Position numbers and translations under genes: made by a program. From assembly GCA_002336915.1 (NCBI GenBank), contig DDET01000017.1, positions 24,171-53,587 on the forward strand: DNA of 29,417 bases, read 5' to 3'. This document shows positions 15,407-23,226 of the stretch, piece after piece (position 1 is the first letter of the stretch; each line of letters starts with the position of its first letter). The notes under the pieces were generated by a model. It was not told the origin of the DNA. It saw only the letters and a list, made by a program, of their open reading frames with translations, and did no database searches. This stretch comes from Bacteroidetes bacterium UBA1947. Its GTDB lineage: Bacteria > Bacteroidota > Bacteroidia > Chitinophagales > Chitinophagaceae.

Positions 15407-16114
15407 ATGAAGTACTTATCATTCGTTCTTGCTTTTACCATGGTGGCAGCAAGCTCATTTGCCCAAAACTGCGCGGACAAACACCCTGTATTTAAAGTGC
15501 CACATGGCGTAACACCTAAAGTGATGAAAGTGCTGGGTACCAGCCCTGAATTTCCCCCGCTGCAAAACCGCAATTCGGTAAAAGAGATATACCATAACCT
15601 GAAGGCAATGGGTGAGAGCCCCAAGTATAAGGATGCCATCAACAGCCTGTTCGTAGCACTTGGCTATACCGGCGTACAGGACCCTGAGTTCACACTTGAG
15701 GATGTAACACCGGGCAATGTGCCATTTGGCGCTATAGGCATGCTAGGCGATGCAGCACACCATTACGAGTACAGCATCCTGGTATTACCCGGCGAAGAGA
15801 TCATTAAAAGCTGGCATATACACTCACGCAACGGCTGCGACCTCAACTTCATGAACCGCTGCGGCAATGCATTTTACCAAACCTCGAACTGCCCCGGCAG
15901 CAACCCTGCCCACATAGAAGTAGTGGCACGCACCAGGGCCAAATCGTGCAACTGTAACCTGGGCGAAGATGATCCTAATGAAACAGGCTATCCCTTCCAC
16001 CCAAGCGATGAAACCAAAACCAAGCTGATCCGCTCGGAAGCAGCAGACAGGGGTAGCAATACGCAAACCATCTACCTGGATGTGGACAATGCTACCTACC
16101 GCAGGCTGAAATAA
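15407..16114 (+). CDS. Secreted protein of unknown family, copy A
   Basis: I do not recognise a family. The 235-residue product has a clear signal peptide (1-20, ending SFAQ). The mature part shares with copy B (16273-17070) a continuous set of motifs: PEFPPLQN (48-54), SPKYKDAINSLF (71-82), DPEFT (92-96), GAIGMLGD (108-115), HHYEY (118-122), RCGNAF (151-156) and YLDVD near the end. Mature cysteines include Cys144, Cys152, Cys162, Cys181 and Cys183. There is no T9SS tail and no lipobox, so the protein is probably periplasmic. The invariant His-His and Cys could bind metal or form disulfides, but no catalytic role can be assigned. It is followed by its own terminator. Confidence 0.85.
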   Translation: MKYLSFVLAFTMVAASSFAQNCADKHPVFKVPHGVTPKVMKVLGTSPEFPPLQNRNSVKEIYHNLKAMGESPKYKDAINSLFVALGYTGVQDPEFTLEDVTPGNVPFGAIGMLGDAAHHYEYSILVLPGEEIIKSWHIHSRNGCDLNFMNRCGNAFYQTSNCPGSNPAHIEVVARTRAKSCNCNLGEDDPNETGYPFHPSDETKTKLIRSEAADRGSNTQTIYLDVDNATYRRLK

Positions 16115-16142
16115 GCGCGATAAGCTAACAGATACTTTTTAT

Positions 16143-16170
16143 AAAAAACGGGGCATAAGCCCCGTTTTTT
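16143..16170 (+). terminator. Terminator after secreted protein A
   Basis: Perfect stem AAAAAACGGGGC / GCCCCGTTTTTT with loop ATAA. The plus strand ends in six T, 28 bases after the stop. Confidence 0.92.
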
Positions 16171-16272
16171 CAATTAGATACGCTGGCAGACAAAGTGGGA
16201 ACATAAATACATGGCACGCTTTTATTAAGCTATATGTTAAAATGCACTAAACCACATTTTAAAACCAGTATT

Positions 16273-17070
16273 ATGAAAACCGTACTTTTAGCCGCTTTGT
16301 TAGCTTTTGTATGTAGCGGCGCTTACGCACAGTCACACGCCATCTACACCATTCCCGGCAAGGATGCAAAGACCATAACTGTCCTGGGTTCCGACCCGGA
16401 ATTTCATCCACTGCAAAACCTGAAGAACAAGCACCAGGTATATGTAAAGCTGAAAGAGATGGGCAACAGCCCCAGGTACAGGAAATATATCAATTCATTA
16501 TTCACCGCTATGGGGTACAGTGGCGTTAATGATCCCAACTTTACAGAGAACGATGTAAATAAAGGCGAAATTCCTTACGGAGCAATAGGCATGATGGGTG
16601 ACGGAAGCCACCACTACGAATATTGTAAGCTGAATGTAGCGGGTGACCCTTATATACCAAGCTGGAGAGTACGTGCTGAAAATGGCAACGACCTGCACTT
16701 CATGTCGCGCTGCGGTAATGCTTTCTATTATCCACAGGCGGCAGTGTCACCAAAAGAAAATTGCCCGACAACAAGGGTACAAGTATTTGCACGCTACAAA
16801 CGTCCTGCATGCAGTTACTGCCCCGATTGCGGCACGAATGACCCTGAAGTAAAAGGCAGTCCATTCACGCAAACGTACCAGACCGAAACAGTACTGATAG
16901 AAGAAAAGAATGCTACTAACTATACCGACACTAAAGCAGTATATGTAGATGTGGACAGGAGAACCTTCAGGAAACTGAAAGAAGAAAAGGAAGAAAGATA
17001 TGAATCGGAAGGATATGGTGGCAGGGAAAGAGTGCATGTATCATCTTGTTGCAACCCATTTGGACTATAG
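16273..17070 (+). CDS. Secreted protein of unknown family, copy B
   Basis: A tandem paralogue of copy A, 265 residues from the ATG at 16273. An ATG 13 codons upstream in frame would place the hydrophobic leader internally. The signal peptide is 1-20 (ending GAYAQ). Shared motifs are PEFHPLQN (42-49), SPRYRKYINSLF (66-77), DPNFT (87-91), GAIGMMGD (103-110), HHYEY (113-117), RCGNAF (146-151) and YVDVD (224-228). Unique to this copy are a CSYCPDC cluster (180-186) and a charged tail (about 235-265) ending SSCCNPFGL. The separate terminator between the two genes points to independent expression. No function is assigned. Confidence 0.85.
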   Translation: MKTVLLAALLAFVCSGAYAQSHAIYTIPGKDAKTITVLGSDPEFHPLQNLKNKHQVYVKLKEMGNSPRYRKYINSLFTAMGYSGVNDPNFTENDVNKGEIPYGAIGMMGDGSHHYEYCKLNVAGDPYIPSWRVRAENGNDLHFMSRCGNAFYYPQAAVSPKENCPTTRVQVFARYKRPACSYCPDCGTNDPEVKGSPFTQTYQTETVLIEEKNATNYTDTKAVYVDVDRRTFRKLKEEKEERYESEGYGGRERVHVSSCCNPFGL

Positions 17071-17101
17071 ATAAACAAAGCGTAGAAAGAGTGTGCCAGA
17101 A

Positions 17102-17128
17102 GGGCTTCCGCAAGGAAGGCCCTTTTTT
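17102..17128 (+). terminator. Terminator 1 after secreted protein B
   Basis: GGGCTTCC-GCAA-GGAAGGCCC with one bulged G, followed by TTTTTT. It lies 32 bases after the stop at 17070. Confidence 0.85.
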
Positions 17129-17167
17129 ATTACTAACGCTTGTTAAGCGCGTAGAAAAGAGCGTGAT

Positions 17168-17200
17168 AAAAAAGGGCCTTCCTTGCGAAGGCCCTTTTTT
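17168..17200. terminator. Terminator 2, possibly bidirectional
   Basis: Perfect 14-bp stem (AAAAAAGGGCCTTC with its complement, loop CTTGC) ending in T6 on the plus strand and A6 at the other end. It can act on either strand and may insulate the region from both sides. Confidence 0.88.
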
Positions 17201-17341
17201 ATTTTACTAAGCGCTTGTTAAGCGCTTATAAACACAGCGTTAAGAGGGGCTTATTATTTCTTTAAGAAGCATTGCGGGCTAATCTTTGTGTCAACAAACG
17301 AAAACAAAAGATAACAAAGATCACCACAAAACGCAATTGAA

Positions 17342-17404
17342 ATGACAAAGATCCTCCTCTTCATCGCAATACTCGGATGCATCCTGGCAGCCGTTAACCT
17401 TTAA
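17342..17404 (+). CDS. Candidate 20-residue hydrophobic peptide
   Basis: The open frame encodes M-T-K-I-L-L-F-I-A-I-L-G-C-I-L-A-A-V-N-L, a single membrane-helix-like peptide with a positive N-terminus and a possible lipobox (ILGC). Chance cannot be excluded at this length. It precedes a second small ORF by 25 bases in a gap of about 565 bp with no other gene. Confidence 0.3.
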   Translation: MTKILLFIAILGCILAAVNL

Positions 17405-17429
17405 TCAGCCACCCGGAAAAACCATACAC

Positions 17430-17588
17430 ATGATACCTCGTTTAATAGTGCAAATAACATTGAAATCGTACCTGGGCCTGGGCAGGGTGCTGGCCGCTAT
17501 AGATAAGAAGAACAAAGAAGCAAGGCCAATGCCACTGAGTGACAAATATGTTGCGATCAAAAAAGCAACCAACCTGAAGCGGGCATAA
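17430..17588 (+). CDS. Candidate 52-residue basic small protein
   Basis: ATG to TAA, 52 codons, rich in Lys/Arg with an amphipathic N-terminal half (IPRLIVQITLKSYLGLGRVL) and a basic C-terminus (KKATNLKRA). I recognise no family. The codon choice resembles neighbouring genes (GGC, CTG, AAG, GCC), which favours coding, but there is no clear start signal. It converges on metF (stop at 17636). Confidence 0.4.
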   Translation: MIPRLIVQITLKSYLGLGRVLAAIDKKNKEARPMPLSDKYVAIKKATNLKRA

Positions 17589-17635
17589 ATTGCCATTCAC
17601 ATCTTAGGGGAGCATCTAATTCTTCCTGCAAAAAT

Positions 17636-18589
17636 CTAGAATAATTCTTTCAGCACATTGTAAATGATGTTCGGCTTACCTAAAGTATAAAAGTGCAGCA
17701 CCTGCGCATTGTTCTTCAAAAGGTCGCGGCATTGCTCCAACAACCATTCGGTTCCTATTTTATCGCAATCGGCCTCTGTTTTTGCCTTCATCATTTCGTT
17801 GTACAGATCTACCGGCACCTCCACATTAAATATGCTGGGTATCATAGTAAGCTGCTTTTTGGTGCTTAGCGGCTTAAGCCCCGGCATTATCGGTACTGTA
17901 ACGCCATGCTCTTTGCAACGATCGAGGTAATTGTAATAGTGCTTATTGTCGAAGAACATCTGCGTGGTAACATAATCGGCCCCGAACTCTATTTTGCGTT
18001 TCAGGTAGTAAATGTCCGTATCCATATTCGGCGCCTCGAAATGCTTTTCGGGGTAGCCGGCCACACCTATGCAAAAATCGGTTTTTACACCGTCCATAAT
18101 ATCTTCCTCTATATAGCTGCCCTTATTGAGGCTAATTACCTGCCTTACCAGGTCCTCGGCATAACGATGACCGTTGGGGTGCGGTGTAAAGAACTTCTCA
18201 TTTGCTGCGGCATCGCCACGCAAAGCCAGCACATTCTTCACACCGAGGAAATGCAGGTCGATGAGGGCATTTTCGGTTTCCTCTTTGCTAAAACCACCGC
18301 ATATGAGGTGCGGTATCGCCTCCACCTTGTATTTGTTCATCAGGGCGGCGCATATGCCTACTGTGCCCGGGCGTTTGCGTATCTCCACCCGCTCAAAGCT
18401 GCCGTCAGCACGTTTTTTATATACCTGTTCGGCACGGTGATAGGTAACATTGATGAAAGCCGGGTTGAATTCCATCAAAGGATCCAGGTGATTATAGATA
18501 GACTCTATGCTTTTCCCCTTTGTAGGCGGTAATATCTCCAATGAGACTATAGGTGATTTGGCGTTAGCTATGTGTTCTGTAACCTTCAT
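17636..18589 (-). CDS. metF: 5,10-methylenetetrahydrofolate reductase
   Basis: A cytoplasmic FAD enzyme that reduces 5,10-methylene-THF to 5-methyl-THF, the methyl donor for methionine synthesis. The 317-residue length fits the bacterial single-domain form. Visible are SLEILPPTKGKS (16-27, with the catalytic Glu18 by family position), INVTYHRAEQ, HLICGGFSKEET, NVLALRGDAA (folate/FAD loop), GVAGYPEKH, FGADYVTTQMFFDN and IMPGLKPL. The ATG at 18589 starts the normal family N-terminus and lies just downstream of a strong promoter; the longer in-frame extension overlaps that promoter and is rejected. The gene is divergent from lptB. Confidence 0.95.
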   Translation of the reverse strand: MKVTEHIANAKSPIVSLEILPPTKGKSIESIYNHLDPLMEFNPAFINVTYHRAEQVYKKRADGSFERVEIRKRPGTVGICAALMNKYKVEAIPHLICGGFSKEETENALIDLHFLGVKNVLALRGDAAANEKFFTPHPNGHRYAEDLVRQVISLNKGSYIEEDIMDGVKTDFCIGVAGYPEKHFEAPNMDTDIYYLKRKIEFGADYVTTQMFFDNKHYYNYLDRCKEHGVTVPIMPGLKPLSTKKQLTMIPSIFNVEVPVDLYNEMMKAKTEADCDKIGTEWLLEQCRDLLKNNAQVLHFYTLGKPNIIYNVLKELF

Positions 18590-18597
18590 ACAAGTCG

Positions 18598-18628
18598 CAA
18601 AAGTATAATATTCTTTATTCTGTCCCAA
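18598..18628 (-). promoter_or_regulatory. metF promoter
   Basis: The minus strand has TTG (18626-18628), a 20-base spacer and TACTTTTG (18598-18605), a full TAnnTTTG match. The expected transcription start is only a few bases before the ATG at 18589, so the mRNA would have almost no leader. Confidence 0.55.
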
Positions 18629-18673
18629 TTCGCATTATGGGGTAATAAATCTGATGTTTTAGAGGCATATTGT

Positions 18674-18681
18674 TATTTTTG
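18674..18681 (+). promoter_or_regulatory. lptB -7 element, which helps fix the start codon
   Basis: TATTTTTG is a full TAnnTTTG match. A weak CTG lies 20 bases upstream in place of TTG. A start near 18687 leaves only starts downstream of that point usable, which supports TTG at 18697. Confidence 0.45.
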
Positions 18682-18696
18682 TTGCAAACACCGGTT

Positions 18697-19461
18697 TTGA
18701 AGATACATACAAAGGGCTTAATAAAGCGATACAGAAGCCGCACGGTGGTTAACAATGTGTCGTTTGAAGTGAACCAGGGCGAGATAGTAGGACTGCTGGG
18801 ACCGAATGGTGCCGGCAAAACCACGTCTTTCTACATGGTTGTGGGCCTGGTGAAGCCGGACGATGGCGAAGTGTTCCTGGACGATGTGAACATTACGAAA
18901 TACCCAATGTATAAGCGCGCGCAGATGGGCATAGGCTACCTCCCCCAGGAAGCCTCAGTGTTCCGCAAGTTATCGGTAGAGGATAATATACTGGCCGTGC
19001 TGGAGATGACGAAGCTGAACAGGACACAGCAACTGGATAAGCTGGAGAGCTTACTGGATGAGTTTGGACTGGTGAATGTGCGTAAAAGCCCCGGTGATGT
19101 ACTGAGCGGGGGCGAGCGAAGGCGTACCGAAATAGCACGCGCCCTGGCTGTTAACCCAAAATTCATATTGCTCGATGAGCCCTTTGCGGGCATAGACCCT
19201 ATAGCCGTAGAGGACATACAAATGATCGTGGCAAAGCTGCAATACAAGAACATAGGCATTCTCATCACCGACCATAATGTGCAGGAAACACTATCCATTA
19301 CAGACCGCGCCTACCTGCTGTTTGAAGGTAAAATATTGAAATCGGGCACGGCTGAAGAGCTGGCCCAGGATGCACAGGTAAGAAAAGTGTATCTTGGACA
19401 ATCGTTCGTACTTAAAAGAAAGGACTACAGCAACATCGAACATTATAAGGGCAATTTGTAG
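18697..19461 (+). CDS. lptB: LPS export ABC transporter ATP-binding protein
   Basis: The ATPase of the LptB2FG complex that extracts LPS from the inner membrane. Features from the TTG start: Walker A GPNGAGKT (35-42), Q-loop YLPQEASVF (81-89, typical of LptB), signature LSGGE (136-140), Walker B FILLDE (156-161) and switch His193 (TDHN). The 254-residue length is normal. No ATG or GTG precedes the conserved region. Longer TTG starts from 18670 overlap the -7 element and would add non-conserved residues, so TTG at 18697 is preferred. Partner permease genes are not adjacent. The GH3 gene follows after 55 bases and may be co-transcribed. Confidence 0.92.
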   Translation: MKIHTKGLIKRYRSRTVVNNVSFEVNQGEIVGLLGPNGAGKTTSFYMVVGLVKPDDGEVFLDDVNITKYPMYKRAQMGIGYLPQEASVFRKLSVEDNILAVLEMTKLNRTQQLDKLESLLDEFGLVNVRKSPGDVLSGGERRRTEIARALAVNPKFILLDEPFAGIDPIAVEDIQMIVAKLQYKNIGILITDHNVQETLSITDRAYLLFEGKILKSGTAEELAQDAQVRKVYLGQSFVLKRKDYSNIEHYKGNL

Positions 19462-19516
19462 CTTCGTATTTGAATAGAGAGATTTTAGTGTAAAAATTGT
19501 AATTTGACCTGTTAGG

Positions 19517-21031
19517 ATGAGCATTATCAGCCCGGCTTTGAAAGGATACATGAGATTGCGCCAGAGCGCGATCGATAACTTCATGCTCAATCCTATAGAC
19601 ACCCAGCAACAGGTGTTCAATGCGCTGATCGGCACTGCACAGTTCACAGAGTACGGTAAAAAGTACAATTTTGAGACGCTGAACAATGTAGCTGACTTTA
19701 AGAAAGCTGTTCCTATAACAGATTACGATAGCCTGAAGCCATATATACACAGAATACTGGAAGGCGAGCAGAATATACTATGGTCTTCGCCCATTACATG
19801 GTTCGCGAAATCGAGCGGCACTACGAGTGATAAGAGCAAGTTCATACCCGTAAGCAAGGAGAGCCTGGACGATAACCATTTCAAAGGCAGCAAGGATGTG
19901 ATGACATTGTACCTGCGGCAGTTCCCGCAATCACAATTCACATCGGGCAAGTGCCTGACCATAGGCGGCAGCCACCAGATAAACCAGCTTAATGCGGAAT
20001 CGTTTTACGGCGACCTCTCGGCAGTGATGCTGCAGAATATGCCGCTGTACAGCCAATTGGTACGCACGCCGGAGCTATCGATAGCACTGATGGACGAGTG
20101 GGAACAGAAGATAGAAATGATGGCGCATACTACCGTACATGAAAATGTGACCTTCATAGCCGGCGTACCTACATGGACCATGGTGCTGATAAAACGGATA
20201 TTTGAAATAGCCGGCACCGATAACCTGCTGAACATCTGGCCCAACCTGGAACTTTATATACACGGCGGCGTAAGCTTTGTACCTTACCGCAGGCAGTTTG
20301 AAAAAATAATACCCTCGCCATACATGCATTACTGGGAAACCTACAATGCATCGGAAGGCTTTTTTGCTATACAGGATAACACGAACAGCAATGGCATGCT
20401 GCTGCTGCTGAACCATGGTATCTATTACGAGTTCATGCCAATGGATGAGTATGGTAAAGAACACCCGGAGACCCTGAGCCTGAAAGAAGTAGAGCTGAAT
20501 AAGAACTATGCGCTGGTTATAAATACCAACGGGGGCCTTTGGCGTTACCTTGTAGGAGATACGATACAATTTACGTCGCGCGACCCCTTCCGTATAAAAG
20601 TGAGCGGCAGGCTGAAGCATTTTATCAATGCCTTTGGTGAAGAGGTGATAGTAGACAACACCGACCAGGCCATTGCAACAGCCTGTAAAGAAACGGGGGC
20701 TATTGTGAACGATTATACCGCCGCACCTGTTTACATGACGGGCACCGATACGGGAGCGCATGAATGGATCATAGAATTCGAAGTGCTGCCCTGTCCTATT
20801 GAAGTGTTTACAGCAGCGATGGATAAAGCACTGCGTGCCGTTAACTCAGACTACGATGCCAAGCGCCATAAAGACATGGCACTGCGTATGCCTATAGTAC
20901 ATGTGATGCCGAAGGATGGCTTTAATAAATGGCTGAAGGATAAAGGCAAACTAGGTGGTCAACATAAGGTGCCGCGCCTGAGTAACGAACGTAAATACCT
21001 GGAGGAAATACTCCCTTACATTAGCAGGTAG
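19517..21031 (+). CDS. GH3-family acyl-adenylating enzyme
   Basis: A 504-residue member of the GH3 branch of the ANL adenylation superfamily. Plant GH3 enzymes conjugate auxin or jasmonate to amino acids; the bacterial substrate is unknown. Visible are the phosphate-binding motif SSGTTS (99-104), the GHGGVSF-like IHGGVSFVPYRRQF segment (248-261), motif II ETYNASEGFF (274-283), motif III GLWRYLVGD (340-348) and the hinge region GRLKHFINAFGEE (364-376). All ATP-binding motifs are intact, so an active adenylase is likely. It begins 55 bases after lptB on the same strand and ends 3 bases from the convergent mscS-type gene. Confidence 0.92.
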   Translation: MSIISPALKGYMRLRQSAIDNFMLNPIDTQQQVFNALIGTAQFTEYGKKYNFETLNNVADFKKAVPITDYDSLKPYIHRILEGEQNILWSSPITWFAKSSGTTSDKSKFIPVSKESLDDNHFKGSKDVMTLYLRQFPQSQFTSGKCLTIGGSHQINQLNAESFYGDLSAVMLQNMPLYSQLVRTPELSIALMDEWEQKIEMMAHTTVHENVTFIAGVPTWTMVLIKRIFEIAGTDNLLNIWPNLELYIHGGVSFVPYRRQFEKIIPSPYMHYWETYNASEGFFAIQDNTNSNGMLLLLNHGIYYEFMPMDEYGKEHPETLSLKEVELNKNYALVINTNGGLWRYLVGDTIQFTSRDPFRIKVSGRLKHFINAFGEEVIVDNTDQAIATACKETGAIVNDYTAAPVYMTGTDTGAHEWIIEFEVLPCPIEVFTAAMDKALRAVNSDYDAKRHKDMALRMPIVHVMPKDGFNKWLKDKGKLGGQHKVPRLSNERKYLEEILPYISR

Positions 21032-21034
21032 TAA

Positions 21035-22189
21035 TTAAGCATCGCCTTCCGCTTTATCATCATCGTCTTTAGCATTTTGTATTTTACCTAAGTTGCCACC
21101 TGTATAGCGATAAGCTATTTCGTATGCGCGGAGGTTGATGTCCTGCTTTATTTTTTTATCGCTTACGCCCTCGGCCTGGGGATAAGGCAGGTTGTAATTG
21201 ACAACAATGCGAAAGGTATTCTCTCCAAAATTTTCCAATGCTACTTCAACCGGCTCTTTTACATGGGTGGTTTTGGTGATCATTGTTTTTAGCTCGTCTA
21301 TCATCTGTGTTACCTTGTCGTGGGGCACGCCGTATTTCACATTTATATTGAGGGTAACGTTTTTCGCATTTTTATCGGTAAGATTTTCGAGGCTCTCGCT
21401 CACGAGCTTTTGATTGGGTATAATGTAGGCGGAGCCATCGGAATTGCGGAGCCTGCAGCTACGGAAACCAATGCGCTCCACCATGCCCTCGAAGCTGCCT
21501 GTACGAATGGTATCACCCACTTTAAAAGGCCTGTCGGAAAGCAGGGTGATGGCGGCGAAGAAATTTTCTACACTTTCTTTTGCGGCCAGTGCTATAGCGA
21601 TACCGCCTATACCAAGACCAGTGATGAGCGCGGGGATATTTACATGAAATACGGTACCCAGCATCCAGAACAAACTGGTGGTCCACACGAGCAGTTTTAC
21701 CACTTCTTTTACCAAGGGCAGCAGTTGCCGGCGTTCAATATCATGTGCCTTTTCCTTTTGCAGGAAGTAGATAAAATCGACAATGCGTGTAGCGACAATA
21801 GTGGCGGAGACAATAATGATAAACAGGAAAACATGATCGACTATATCGCCAAGACGAATGTCAAGCACATTGGCAGGGCCTTTGCTGCGGTGCATTACGA
21901 TGATATTGTCCAGTAAGGCAGACAAACGCGTAAATGCGACATAAAACAGTAAAACCATGAATAATCGCTCGATAGGTTTCCGCAGCAAGTCGCGAAAAAC
22001 CTCGGCATGCCGCTGTTTGCTGATGCGTGTGGATATACTATGGCTCAGGTTGGATAAGCCAAGGCTTACCGGCTTCTTTAGTAGGATGGTTGCCAGTATA
22101 ATGCCGGCAAACCAGCAGTAATTCTCCACCGTTTCGCCCATGAAGGTATCCTGAAAAAAACTCCAATCTATGTTCAACAGCAAGGCCAT
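21035..22189 (-). CDS. MscS-family mechanosensitive channel
   Basis: A 384-residue inner-membrane channel that opens under osmotic downshock. From the ATG at 22189 there are about four N-terminal membrane segments (near 24-40, 76-93, 119-140 and 163-182). The pore-lining helix follows (ALITGLGIGGIAIALAAKE, 187-205, then SVENFFAAITLLSDRPFKVGD), then the beta domain (VERIGFRSCRLRNSDGSAYIIPNQ) and an alpha/beta tail with an acidic C-terminus (DDDDKAEGDA). A TTG eight codons upstream is possible. It starts 27 bases after dapD on the same strand and is probably co-transcribed. It is longer than E. coli MscS because of the added N-terminal helices. Confidence 0.93.
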   Translation of the reverse strand: MALLLNIDWSFFQDTFMGETVENYCWFAGIILATILLKKPVSLGLSNLSHSISTRISKQRHAEVFRDLLRKPIERLFMVLLFYVAFTRLSALLDNIIVMHRSKGPANVLDIRLGDIVDHVFLFIIIVSATIVATRIVDFIYFLQKEKAHDIERRQLLPLVKEVVKLLVWTTSLFWMLGTVFHVNIPALITGLGIGGIAIALAAKESVENFFAAITLLSDRPFKVGDTIRTGSFEGMVERIGFRSCRLRNSDGSAYIIPNQKLVSESLENLTDKNAKNVTLNINVKYGVPHDKVTQMIDELKTMITKTTHVKEPVEVALENFGENTFRIVVNYNLPYPQAEGVSDKKIKQDINLRAYEIAYRYTGGNLGKIQNAKDDDDKAEGDA

Positions 22190-22216
22190 ATTTTCAATAC
22201 ACGATTTATACAAACA

Positions 22217-23029
22217 TTATACCGCAACGTTAAACTCCCTTAGCGCATCGTTTAGGCTGGTCTTAAGGTCGGTAGAGGGTTTACGCTGCCCTATTATCAA
22301 TGCGCAGCTTACGCCATAGTCACCGGCGGGAAATTTTTTGGTATAGCTGCCGGGGATCACTACGCTACGGGCGGGTACCCTGCCTTTGTATTCAATTGGT
22401 TCGGCACCGCTTACATCTATTATTTTGGTGGACTGTGTGAGGACAACATTTGCACCCAGGACGGCTTCTTTTTCTACTACTACCCCCTCGACCACTATGC
22501 AACGGGAGCCGACAAAGGCACCGTCCTCGATAATTACGGGCCCTGCCTGCAATGGCTCCAGTACGCCACCTATGCCTACTCCACCGCTCAGGTGCACCCC
22601 CTTGCCTATCTGCGCGCAACTGCCAACGGTGGCCCATGTGTCCACCATAGTGCCTTCATCTACGTAAGCACCAATGTTCACGTATGATGGCATGAGCACT
22701 ACATTACGGGCAATGTAAGCACCATAACGCGCTACTGCATGCGGAACGGCACGCACACCTAAAGAAGCATAATCCTTCTTCAACAACATCTTGTCGTAAA
22801 ACTCGAAGGGTTCCATTGTCCATGTCTGCATGGGCTGTATACCAAAGTACAGCAGGATAGCCTGCTTAACCCATTGCTGCACCTGCCAGCCATCGGGCGC
22901 GGGTATAGCCACACGCAGGCGGCCTTTGTCCACATCTTCGATCACAGCCCGCACGGCATCTTTATAAGTATCTTCTTTTAAAAGCTCCCGGTTTTGGTAA
23001 GCCGCCTCTATCATCTGTTGCAATTCCAT
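22217..23029 (-). CDS. dapD: Tetrahydrodipicolinate N-succinyltransferase
   Basis: This enzyme transfers succinyl from succinyl-CoA to 2,3,4,5-tetrahydrodipicolinate in the succinylase route to meso-diaminopimelate and lysine. It has 270 residues, the normal length. The N-terminal alpha domain (LRVAIPAPDGWQVQQWVKQA) is followed by a left-handed beta-helix of hexapeptide repeats (MPSYVNIGAYVDEGTMVDTW, CAQIGKGVHLSGGVGIGGVL, GAFVGSRCIVVEGVVV). The ATG at 23029 matches the family N-terminus. Its presence argues for the succinylase rather than the aminotransferase variant of the pathway. Confidence 0.96.
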   Translation of the reverse strand: MELQQMIEAAYQNRELLKEDTYKDAVRAVIEDVDKGRLRVAIPAPDGWQVQQWVKQAILLYFGIQPMQTWTMEPFEFYDKMLLKKDYASLGVRAVPHAVARYGAYIARNVVLMPSYVNIGAYVDEGTMVDTWATVGSCAQIGKGVHLSGGVGIGGVLEPLQAGPVIIEDGAFVGSRCIVVEGVVVEKEAVLGANVVLTQSTKIIDVSGAEPIEYKGRVPARSVVIPGSYTKKFPAGDYGVSCALIIGQRKPSTDLKTSLNDALREFNVAV

Positions 23030-23103
23030 GTTATCTATTATCCGGCGAAAATAATAAATTCTGAAGGGTGATTAGTGATTTACCAGTTTAAGTTATGAAG
23101 GCA

Positions 23104-23157
23104 GGTCCGTTATACCGGGAATACATGCCGCCTGACGCGGGGCAGACAGGCCGGACC
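23104..23157. repeat. Intergenic structured element between PAS gene and dapD
   Basis: Outer arms GGTCCG (23104-23109) and CGGACC (23152-23157) enclose an inner stem GCCTG (23130-23134) / CAGGC (23147-23151), followed by a CCCTATAGGG palindrome (about 23188-23197). No open frame in the 197-bp gap looks coding. It could be a REP-type element or a structured terminator for the PAS gene. Confidence 0.4.
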
Positions 23158-23226
23158 AAATAAAAACCGGGATTCCTGAAGTTTTCCCTATAGGGTCTGA
23201 AATCACTATTAGAAAGCCATCTAAGC

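Larger units (their letters stand above)
17078..17225 (+). repeat. Tandem repeats of about 70 bp, each with a hairpin
   Basis: Units starting AAGCG(CG)TAGAAA are followed by an AAGGGC...GGCCCTTTTTT hairpin and then CTAA(G)CGCTTGTTAAGCGC. Starts are near 17078 and 17145, with the beginning of a third near 17220. AAGCGCTT-GTT-AAGCGCTT (17209-17227) is itself two copies of a palindrome. Confidence 0.7.
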
